A DNA stretch of 6,019 nt from JAHEIJ01 sp040235565 (lineage in GTDB: Bacteria; Pseudomonadota; Gammaproteobacteria; UBA6429; Thiohalophilaceae). Made by a program: the position numbers and the translations under genes. The stretch spans positions 1-6,019 of the forward strand of contig JBECLA010000097.1 in NCBI GenBank assembly GCA_040235565.1. Direction: 5' to 3'. The notes beneath the pieces are model-generated. The model saw only the letters and a list, made by a program, of their open reading frames with translations. It ran no database searches and was not told where the DNA came from. Positions 1-5,161 of this stretch are shown here, piece after piece (position 1 is the stretch's first letter; the number at the start of each line of letters is the position of its first letter).

Positions 1-324
1 CTGTTTACCCTGGTGAAAGTGTCACACATTCATCTGTTCGGTATCACTTTCATCTTCTTCATGGTCGGTATGATTTTCTGTCATGCCCATGTCCGCCCGC
101 TGTGGCTGAAATGCACGATTATTGCCACACCCTTCATCTGCCTGTTGCTCGATATGTTCGGCTGGTACCTCACCAAACTGTACCCGGGATTTGCCTGGGT
201 AGTGATGTTCAGCGGCATTCTTATGGGGCTCGCCTTTGCCGCTGCCCTGTTTATTTCCCTGTATCAAATCTGGTTCTACAAACTGCCGGCGAACCTGGCG
301 GAAACAGGCGGCGTCGTGTCATGA
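1..324 (+). CDS. Multi-pass membrane protein, C-terminal part (5' end outside window)
   Basis: The frame is open from base 1 to a TGA stop at 322-324, giving 107 residues, so the gene begins to the left of the window. The GTG at 13 has no need to be a start. About three hydrophobic segments are visible, at roughly residues 12-29, 35-56 and 62-90, followed by a short polar tail ending in GGVVS. The first segment opens with VSHIHLFG and closes with CHAHVRP, so two His-x-His pairs bracket one membrane helix, with a Cys beside the second. This resembles an uncharacterised inner-membrane family I recall from gammaproteobacteria, sometimes mislabelled as an elongation factor; that recall is unverified. 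The histidines could bind a metal or haem, but this is inference. It converges on the minus-strand gene ending at 500. No clear terminator follows. Confidence 0.75.
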   Translation: MFTLVKVSHIHLFGITFIFFMVGMIFCHAHVRPLWLKCTIIATPFICLLLDMFGWYLTKLYPGFAWVVMFSGILMGLAFAAALFISLYQIWFYKLPANLAETGGVVS

Positions 325-415
325 GACAGATAAATCCGGACCAGATATATAGCCCGGCGGTTTCGGCATTCTGTAGCGGGAGAGAAGAAAAGCAATAACG
401 CAGCCAATTTCTCAA

Positions 416-428
416 GCAGGCTGCCTGC
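416..428. repeat. Short hairpin GCAGG-CTG-CCTGC between convergent genes
   Basis: A 5-bp perfect stem with a 3-base loop lies between the convergent stops at 324 and 500. Neither strand shows a T-run after it, so it is a poor intrinsic terminator. It could still be a weak bidirectional stop or chance. Confidence 0.3.
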
Positions 429-449
429 AGATCGTGATGTTTGCTGATC

Positions 450-479
450 CCTGTCGGTTTGTGAACAATCGGTGACAGG
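450..479. repeat. Inverted repeat CCTGTC / GACAGG, 3' of the orphan membrane gene
   Basis: CCTGTC at 450-455 pairs with GACAGG at 474-479 across an 18-base loop. The loop itself holds a weak inner pairing, TTG with CAA. It sits about 20 bases past the stop of the minus-strand gene ending at 500, where a terminator would be expected, but it lacks a U-tract on either strand. The same arms recur at 897-953 upstream of that gene. Confidence 0.35.
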
Positions 480-499
480 ACAACAAGGTCGTGAACCGG

Positions 500-862
500 T
501 CAGGCAGGATGATGCGAACCCTGCTGATGTCCTGTTTCTGTTGCACAGGTGGCATTGCAACGTTTGACCTGTAGCCACACATAAACCACGCTGCCTAGAG
601 TAAAGACTATAAAGCTGTAATAACCACCATAGAACAGTAACCATCCTGCCAGGGTTGACGTGATGCTGGCATCGACAAACAGGTGGATATAAATCAGCGG
701 CATCAGCAGCAACAGCGAGATGTTCAGGGCGCGGGAACAGTTCCGGATCGCCACCGCCTGGCATGATGTTCTGGCCCGATGGATACAGACTATCCAGCCG
801 GCCGCCCCGACCAGTATGCTGAACATGACATACAACAACAGATCCATGAGAAGCGGGTTCAT
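500..862 (-). CDS. Small orphan integral membrane protein
   Basis: This 120-residue protein is not recognised. The ATG at 862-860 is preceded by GAGG about 8 bases upstream, a good ribosome-binding site, which supports both the frame and the start. Hydrophobic stretches lie at about residues 8-28, 45-64 and 70-98; the last is long enough for one long or two short helices, giving three or four passes. A basic loop (HRARTSCQAVAIRNCSRA, about 28-45) separates the first two. The C-terminal tail is polar with a C-x3-C pair (102, 106) and several histidines (112, 117, 118). A longer overlapping minus-strand frame at 276-875 is rich in Cys, Arg and Pro, lacks membrane organisation and is rejected as a shadow. 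It stands alone: converging with the gene ending at 324 and separated from its upstream neighbour by about 350 bp. Function unknown. Confidence 0.66.
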   Translation of the reverse strand: MNPLLMDLLLYVMFSILVGAAGWIVCIHRARTSCQAVAIRNCSRALNISLLLLMPLIYIHLFVDASITSTLAGWLLFYGGYYSFIVFTLGSVVYVWLQVKRCNATCATETGHQQGSHHPA

Positions 863-896
863 TGTAGTTCCTCAAATGTGTCTATTTCAGGCTGAA

Positions 897-953
897 CCTG
901 TCGCGATGAAACATAACGCCTGTGATTTACGACAGGACAATCATTTACCTGTC
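897..953. repeat. Triplet of CCTGTC/GACAGG arms upstream of the orphan membrane gene
   Basis: CCTGTCG (897-903), CGACAGG (930-936) and CCTGTC (948-953) can form alternative hairpins. The middle arm can pair with either the left arm (26-base loop, 7-bp stem) or the right arm (11-base loop, 6-bp stem). They lie 35-91 bases upstream of the ATG at 862, within the probable leader or promoter. The arrangement is seen directly; any regulatory role is speculative. Confidence 0.3.
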
Positions 954-1145
954 TGTCAGTGGTAGACAAACATCACCATTGATACTTATTTATCGGCATC
1001 GTGATTGTTGGGCTTGAAGATCGACTGATCGGCCCGATCGATGATAATGCGGGACGGTGTTTATTTCCTGAATCAACGGGTTAATACCAAAAGGAGAGAA
1101 ATCAGGTGAACAGCTGATACCACTGACAACGAACACGACTGCTGT

Positions 1146-1168
1146 AAATGTGAACCACTTCACACTTT
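1146..1168. promoter_or_regulatory. CRP/Vfr-like binding site TGTGA-N6-TCACA
   Basis: TGTGA at 1149-1153 and TCACA at 1160-1164 are separated by exactly 6 bases. They are flanked by AAA on the left and CTTT on the right, close to the full 22-bp cAMP receptor protein consensus (17 of 22 positions by eye). The site is symmetric, so it does not define a strand. The nearest downstream start is the minus-strand gene at 862, almost 290 bases away, which would imply a long leader. The same bases can also fold as a 6-bp, AT-rich hairpin just past the transporter stop, so a weak terminator is the main alternative. Confidence 0.45.
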
Positions 1169-1215
1169 ATTTTCGGCCCATCGAGATATTTAACTCAAGG
1201 CAAAAATCCACACCT

Positions 1216-2415
1216 TTATATAGACAGTTTCTTCCACCGCAGCAGCCAGGCAACGATGATCCCGATAATAAAACCCGCCGCCAGATTCGCTGCCAGGGTA
1301 ACGCCCAGCATCAGTGTGGCGACAAAGTAGTCCTTGCGACTCTCCAGATCCCTGATTGTCATCGTTAACTCCAAACCGGCAAACACCAGCAGCACTCCGA
1401 GAATGGACAGGGGCAGCAGGTTAAGCACGTTGATGATATGACTGCCGAGAAAAATGGCCAGAGCCGCAAACAAGCCACCGATAATCAGATTGGAACCCGC
1501 GGTGCGTGCGCCGAAACGGTAATGCGCCGCCAGTCCGCCGGCACCATGACATAACGGCATCCCCCCCAGCGTGAAACTGCAAAAGTTGGCCAGCGCCATA
1601 CTCACGCAAGCTTTGATATTTGTGAGTTTCGTCGATCGTTCAGCGAAATATTGCCGGGAAAGATCCGTATACGCCAGGACGGCATTCCCCAGTGTCATCG
1701 GCAATTGCGGCAGCACCAGCGCAAACAGGGCAAAGGTAAAATCCACGGTAGTCGGAAAACCAAACGGCAGCAGCTGCGGCCGATGCAGGCCAAAATCCCA
1801 GGACGCAACTTGCATCGGCCGACCAACCAACAGTCCAAGCAGTAGTCCCCCCAGTATCACAACCAGAGCGGCAGGGGCTTTTTTGTTGCTGAGCAACAAT
1901 AGCGTGACAATACCCGTCACTGTCCCGATCACCATACCAATCGGTACTGGCCCGATGGCCTGAATCATGAGATATGGCTCAACCGCATTGTGCATGGCCT
2001 GCAGTCGCGACGTGCCAATAACAAATTGAATACCGCTGTAGATCAGCAACGCCCCGGTGGCAAGCTGCACGCCGCGAATCACCGCCTGCGGGGTAATTTT
2101 GCGAATCACTTCAATCATCCCCGTCAGCCCGATGAGTAGCAGTATCGCGCCCATCAGCAGAGTCGAGGCCGCAATCTGCTCGGCACTCAAGGCGGTAGCA
2201 ATGGCGTAGGCGCCAATGACCTTCATGGGTTGCACCGGCACCGGGATCCCGAAATACAATCCGGCGGCAACATAGAAAATTCCAATACTGAGAAACAGCC
2301 CCAGCGGATCGAGACCGTTGAACAGCACCATGGCAATGGCGATGGGCAACAAGGTACCGAGATCGCCCAACGAGCCGGCCAGTTCCATGCGATTAAAGCT
2401 GATGCGTTCAGACAT
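1216..2415 (-). CDS. MOT1-type sulfate/molybdate transporter
   Basis: This 399-residue polytopic inner-membrane protein, with about 10-12 hydrophobic segments, is predicted to import an oxyanion, molybdate or sulfate. It carries the hallmarks of the MOT1 family (SulP-related molybdate transporters): ELAGSLGDLGT at residues 11-21, PVPVQPMK at 58-65, PQLPMTLGNAV at 236-246 and MPLCHGAGGLAAHYRFGART at 286-305. The Gly-Asp and Pro-rich motifs come in two related halves, as expected for the inverted-repeat fold. Length is normal for bacterial members. The ATG at 2415-2413 is chosen over an in-frame TTG one codon earlier because GGGGAG sits 5 bases before the ATG and only 2 before the TTG. No molybdenum-cofactor, modABC or sulfur-assimilation gene is visible nearby, so substrate choice between molybdate and sulfate stays open. 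It may be transcribed alone or as the tail of the upstream osmC set. Confidence 0.9.
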   Translation of the reverse strand: MSERISFNRMELAGSLGDLGTLLPIAIAMVLFNGLDPLGLFLSIGIFYVAAGLYFGIPVPVQPMKVIGAYAIATALSAEQIAASTLLMGAILLLIGLTGMIEVIRKITPQAVIRGVQLATGALLIYSGIQFVIGTSRLQAMHNAVEPYLMIQAIGPVPIGMVIGTVTGIVTLLLLSNKKAPAALVVILGGLLLGLLVGRPMQVASWDFGLHRPQLLPFGFPTTVDFTFALFALVLPQLPMTLGNAVLAYTDLSRQYFAERSTKLTNIKACVSMALANFCSFTLGGMPLCHGAGGLAAHYRFGARTAGSNLIIGGLFAALAIFLGSHIINVLNLLPLSILGVLLVFAGLELTMTIRDLESRKDYFVATLMLGVTLAANLAAGFIIGIIVAWLLRWKKLSI

Positions 2416-2489
2416 CAATGCTCCCCGTCCAAGTTACCATGGAGAAAAGGCAATAGATTGGCTGACATCATCTTTGCCATAGAGTCGTG

Positions 2490-2503
2490 AGAAATTAATT
2501 TCT
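2490..2503. promoter_or_regulatory. 14-bp perfect AT-rich palindrome upstream of the transporter gene
   Basis: AGAAATTAATTTCT is its own reverse complement. It lies 75-88 bases upstream of the transporter ATG and about 30 bases past the stop of the preceding gene, within an AT-rich tract continuing to 2510. It may be an operator or part of a promoter UP region for the transporter. It does not match the molybdate-regulator ModE palindrome as I know it. AT-rich palindromes of this length can arise by chance. Confidence 0.35.
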
Positions 2504-2531
2504 ATTTTTAACCAAGAACAAACATAACTCG

Positions 2532-2825
2532 TCATGCGCCGTGATTGTATGCACGTGTAATCCGGGCAACTTCAATGCTATATGACCTGTACCAGAGCAA
2601 TTTTCCTTTCTCCTGCGCTTTAACATGCTCTTCATCCTGTTTCCAGCGGCTGATTTGTTCTTCCGACTCCCAGTAGGAAATGGACAGTTCCTCCTCCCCT
2701 TCGCACAGGGAAACAAACTCCAGGCAACCGTATTTAATTCTGGCCAGCTCCCGCATTCTTTTTGCCGTCTCAACGTACTCTCTGTCCTGGTTCTTGAATT
2801 CTGCTTTGAAGATCACGGCATACAT
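2532..2825 (-). CDS. Antibiotic biosynthesis monooxygenase (ABM) domain protein, YqjZ-like
   Basis: This 97-residue cytoplasmic protein has the small alpha+beta barrel-dimer (ABM, PF03992-type) pattern. A beta-strand start MYAVIFKAEF is followed by a helix (about 14-31), a strand region with SISYWES (48-54), then the conserved stretch W61, H67, AQ 70-71, G74, WY 78-79 and RITRAY (88-93). That signature, W..D.EH..AQ..G...WY, is typical of the YqjZ-like branch, whose true substrate is not established. The family name does not prove antibiotic synthesis. It lacks the clear Asn-Trp-His haem set of IsdG, so haem degradation is not claimed. The ATG is supported by AAGGA about 6 bases upstream. It follows the GNAT gene with a 51-bp gap on the same strand and is probably the last gene of the osmC set. 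Complete and of usual size. Confidence 0.85.
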   Translation of the reverse strand: MYAVIFKAEFKNQDREYVETAKRMRELARIKYGCLEFVSLCEGEEELSISYWESEEQISRWKQDEEHVKAQEKGKLLWYRSYSIEVARITRAYNHGA

Positions 2826-2876
2826 ACGTCTTCCTTTTCGTGGCTGAATGTGAAAATGTGTCCCACTGACCGTGGT

Positions 2877-3311
2877 TCAGGTATTTTTCTGTTGCAGCGC
2901 TTCGGCAAAATGATAGCCAAACTTGTTTACCCCCTCGCGCTCATAAAACCGGTGCGCATCCTTTCTCTGTGTACCTGAATCGAGATGCAACTGGTGGCAA
3001 CCATGTTCAATTGCGTATTCCCGCAGCCATGCCAGGAAACGGCCGCCGATACCTTTAGAGCGCTGCGAGGATAATGTGACGAGATCGTCCACATACATAA
3101 ATCGGCCCCACGCCAGGTTTTCCCGCAACCAGAAACCGGCCACGGCGACGATACCTTCCGGCTGTTGCATATAGGCCAGTCGATAACCTGTCTGCTCTAA
3201 TTTTCGAACCCGGGGAAGAAACTCTTCTTCCAGCAGATGCGGCCGTAGTTCTTTCATGACCGGATAACAGGCGCCAATCTCGGCATCACTTGTGGCCAGC
3301 TGGATGTTCAT
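2877..3311 (-). CDS. GNAT-family N-acetyltransferase
   Basis: This 144-residue cytoplasmic enzyme is predicted to move an acetyl group from acetyl-CoA to an amine; the acceptor is unknown. The N-terminal NIQLATSDAEI and the strand pair around residues 43-60 (YRLAYM, VAVAGFW) fit the GNAT fold. VDDLVTLSSQRSKGIGGRFL (74-93) contains the acetyl-CoA pyrophosphate loop Q83-R-S-K-G-I-G-G90. Motif B follows as HLDSGTQRKDAHRFYEREG (109-127), and the A-H-R-F-Y segment and the closing YHF are typical of this GNAT subgroup. Length matches single-domain GNATs. The ATG is preceded by AGGAAAGG with about 6 bases spacing. Gaps to the OsmC gene upstream (41 bp) and ABM gene downstream (51 bp) point to co-transcription. 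The context suggests a general stress or detoxification role, which is inference only. Confidence 0.92.
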   Translation of the reverse strand: MNIQLATSDAEIGACYPVMKELRPHLLEEEFLPRVRKLEQTGYRLAYMQQPEGIVAVAGFWLRENLAWGRFMYVDDLVTLSSQRSKGIGGRFLAWLREYAIEHGCHQLHLDSGTQRKDAHRFYEREGVNKFGYHFAEALQQKNT

Positions 3312-3352
3312 CTTAAGCCTTTCCTGGTGTTTAATTGCTTACCCGTTCCTGG

Positions 3353-3856
3353 CTAGGCATCAACAATGGTTTTGACACTGACCGGCGCCCGCAACGTTTG
3401 CAAGACCACACAATAACGTTCGGTCAGTTCGATCAGCCTGGCTATCGCCTCAGATGACGCGGTGGTATCCAGAGTGATGTGCAAACGGATATCCTTGAAG
3501 CCGACCGGCGCTTCCTTCGAAACCCCCAGGGTACCACGGAAATCCAGCTCACCTTCAACGCGAAGCTGGCCCGACTTGACCGGGATATCCATGGCCGTGG
3601 CCACGGCCGACAGGGTAACCCCGGCACACGCCACCAGCGCTTCCAGCAGCATGTCGCCGGAACATAACTGAAAACCCGGCCCGCCTGTAGCGGGATGCAG
3701 ACCCGCTTCCACCAACGCTTTCCCGGTTTGCACGTTGCACGAAACACCTTCACCAAGTCTGCCTTCGGCAGAGAGTGTAATCAAGGCCGCTTCCGGTTCT
3801 TCCCGATACTTTTCTTTCAATGGGGCTTGTAACGATCGAAGCTCTTCACTTTTCAC
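3353..3856 (-). CDS. OsmC-family protein (peroxidase-like)
   Basis: This 167-residue cytoplasmic protein belongs to the OsmC/Ohr superfamily, dimeric thiol enzymes that reduce organic hydroperoxides. The two positions expected for the reactive cysteines are both filled: Cys77 in LEALVACAGVTLSAVA, at the start of the central helix, and Cys149 in ERYCVVLQTLR. Two further cysteines, Cys40 and Cys65, lie outside these motifs. There is an N-terminal helix (about 3-20) before the first strand. I cannot assign it to the Ohr, OsmC or YhfA-like branch with certainty; the YCVVLQTL form fits general OsmC-like proteins better than Ohr. The start is GTG, supported by AAGGG about 8 bases upstream. It is the first gene of a set continuing into the GNAT and ABM genes, and a sigma-70-like promoter lies just ahead of it. 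Confidence 0.93.
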   Translation of the reverse strand: MKSEELRSLQAPLKEKYREEPEAALITLSAEGRLGEGVSCNVQTGKALVEAGLHPATGGPGFQLCSGDMLLEALVACAGVTLSAVATAMDIPVKSGQLRVEGELDFRGTLGVSKEAPVGFKDIRLHITLDTTASSEAIARLIELTERYCVVLQTLRAPVSVKTIVDA

Positions 3857-3888
3857 GGTATTTTCCCTTCTTCAAGGCACTAATTATT

Positions 3889-3918
3889 TATGTAAGACGC
3901 CCACGTGATAGATGTCAA
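3889..3918 (-). promoter_or_regulatory. Candidate sigma-70 promoter for the osmC-GNAT-ABM set
   Basis: On the minus strand a perfect -35 hexamer TTGACA (3918-3913) is followed after 18 bases by TACATA (3894-3889), inside an AT-rich run TACATAAATAATTAG. Transcription would begin near 3880, leaving a short leader before the GTG at 3856. The -35 is strong and the -10 weak. The E-box-like CACGTG in the spacer may be incidental or an operator half. Confidence 0.5.
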
Positions 3919-4011
3919 TGCGTAATGCTCATGATCCAGCCCGCACCTGAGCCCAGTGAATGGTGTAATAAGGCAGGATTGCTGAATAAACCCAACCAAG
4001 TCGACATAACA

Positions 4012-5130
4012 CTATGCTTTCCTGACAAAAATAAACTTGGCGAATGTCCTGACATCAATCACATCAACAATTTCAAATCCCGCACCTGTGAACAACCGCC
4101 GCCACTCACTCATGGTACGCTCTCGCCCATGGGTGCCAATCAGCATTTGCATATCGAATGCCGCAACTGTTGGATTGATCTTCTTTTCTTCTGCCACCGC
4201 ATCAACAATCAAGGCGTATGCCTTTTGCGCTCCCATCGCCGCTTTCAGATTTGCGAGAACTTTTCCCGATTCTTCGTCACTCATGCCATGGAATATTGCA
4301 AAGAACAGATAGAGATCCTTCTCTGATACCGCAGGCGGCAGACTCTCTAACATGTTACCGGGTTGAAACTCTATGCGGGCCAGCACTGTATCAGACACTT
4401 TTCCCTGCCAGTAAGTTTTCGCGTTTTCAATGATCTGCGGCCGGTCAAATACCACGGAGTTTAGTTCAGGAAAGGATTCAAGAATGGCAATGGCCTTACT
4501 TCCCTTCGACCCCCCGACATCAATAATCCGGTCAAAGGCACCCCAGTTAAAATCCTCTAGAAAGGCCGTTCCGGTCAGGCTTTCCACCGCATCCATCGCC
4601 CGGGAAAACAACAGGTCAAATTTCCTGTGTTTATCCATATAACTGAAAAGATCAACGCCATGCACTTTTTCAAACGGCACGCCACCATCACGGATACTGT
4701 CCTCCAGTGACTCCATCCAGGGCCGTGTCATATCCGGTGAGTTGTGCATGAGGACCATCGCGCGGACATTTTGCGGATTGTCGGTGCGTAAATAGCTGGA
4801 TGTGTTGTTATTCCTGAACCTGCGCGGTGATGTTTCTTCGAAGATTCCCAACGATCCGAGCATCCTTAACAGGCGGTAGAGATGACCTTCGTCTAAAGCG
4901 AGTGCTGCGGCAATGTCCCTGGTGCTTCTTTCAGTGTCACCAATGATATCGGCCACACCAAGCCTCGTGGCCACATACAATACCCGTGACTGCCAGAACA
5001 GCGAGCCAATTTGCATCAGTCTGAATGGTGGCGGGGTGGTTTTTGCCGGAATACTTTGAAGTACGCTGGCGAACCCTGTCACTTTTTCAAAAAGCTTTAC
5101 GCGAAATCTGTTTCGGGTCAGTTTTTTCAT
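4012..5130 (-). CDS. SAM-dependent O-methyltransferase (plant/fungal COMT-like class)
   Basis: This 372-residue protein is predicted to methylate a hydroxyl on a small aromatic, quinone-like or polyketide-like molecule using S-adenosylmethionine. An N-terminal winged-helix dimerisation domain spans about residues 38-115 (LMQIGSLFWQSRVLYVATRLGVADII, then a DIAAALALDEGHLYRLLRML helix). The catalytic domain has the SAM loop DVGGSKGSKA at 204-213, with acidic D229 in VVFDRP. The catalytic-His region reads FHGMSDE at 280-286, where most relatives have LHDW.D.; His281 keeps the base. GRERT (335-339) matches the usual C-terminal motif. Residues 1-35 are a basic, Lys/Arg-rich extension absent from many relatives. 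The ATG at 5130 has only a weak ribosome-binding site; an in-frame TTG at 5142 is less likely. It starts 31 bp after the hydrolase gene, suggesting translational coupling or a shared mRNA. Confidence 0.9.
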   Translation of the reverse strand: MKKLTRNRFRVKLFEKVTGFASVLQSIPAKTTPPPFRLMQIGSLFWQSRVLYVATRLGVADIIGDTERSTRDIAAALALDEGHLYRLLRMLGSLGIFEETSPRRFRNNNTSSYLRTDNPQNVRAMVLMHNSPDMTRPWMESLEDSIRDGGVPFEKVHGVDLFSYMDKHRKFDLLFSRAMDAVESLTGTAFLEDFNWGAFDRIIDVGGSKGSKAIAILESFPELNSVVFDRPQIIENAKTYWQGKVSDTVLARIEFQPGNMLESLPPAVSEKDLYLFFAIFHGMSDEESGKVLANLKAAMGAQKAYALIVDAVAEEKKINPTVAAFDMQMLIGTHGRERTMSEWRRLFTGAGFEIVDVIDVRTFAKFIFVRKA

Positions 5131-5161
5131 AACATTGTGCAAGCAGCATCAGATATGCTGG

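Larger units (their letters stand above)
863..1215. other. Gene-free gap of about 350 bp with short palindromes
   Basis: No reading frame here has a believable start, ribosome-binding site and protein-like composition on either strand. The stretch holds an 11-bp palindrome TTCAGGCTGAA at 886-896 (24 bases before the orphan membrane gene), CCTGTCG at 897-903 facing CGACAGG at 930-936, a third arm CCTGTC at 948-953, GATCGG-C-CCGATC at 1027-1039, and a CRP-like palindrome at 1149-1164. It should contain the promoter of the gene starting at 862 and the 3' end of the transporter transcript. I could not fix a convincing -35/-10 pair or intrinsic terminator. Confidence 0.6.

Noticed and set aside
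276..875. A 199-residue minus-strand frame covering the orphan membrane gene
   Set aside because: Its composition is Cys-, Arg- and Pro-rich without domain or membrane pattern, while the overlapping 120-residue frame has a good ribosome-binding site and clear membrane segments. It would also overlap the end of the plus-strand gene at 324.
1089..1117. AAGGAG followed by GTG at 1106 on the plus strand, looking like a translation start
   Set aside because: The frame closes after three codons (GTG AAC AGC TGA), so there is no gene.
1149..1175. Rho-independent terminator on the plus strand (hairpin followed by CTTTATTTT)
   Set aside because: The stem is only 6 bp and AT-rich, and no plus-strand gene lies upstream for it to terminate. 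The CRP-like reading fits the sequence better.
1571..1963. A 130-residue plus-strand frame opposite the transporter
   Set aside because: It lies antisense to conserved transporter motifs, its Ser/Pro/Thr-rich content is what the complement of membrane codons gives, and it lacks a ribosome-binding site.
3923..3955. Terminator hairpin for the methyltransferase gene from GCTCA and TGAGC arms
   Set aside because: The arms are 5 bp with a long loop and no T-run follows on the minus strand.
3820..4326. A 168-residue plus-strand frame crossing the osmC promoter and the methyltransferase 3' end
   Set aside because: It overlaps two well-supported minus-strand genes and the intergenic region, shows no domain, and has no start signal.
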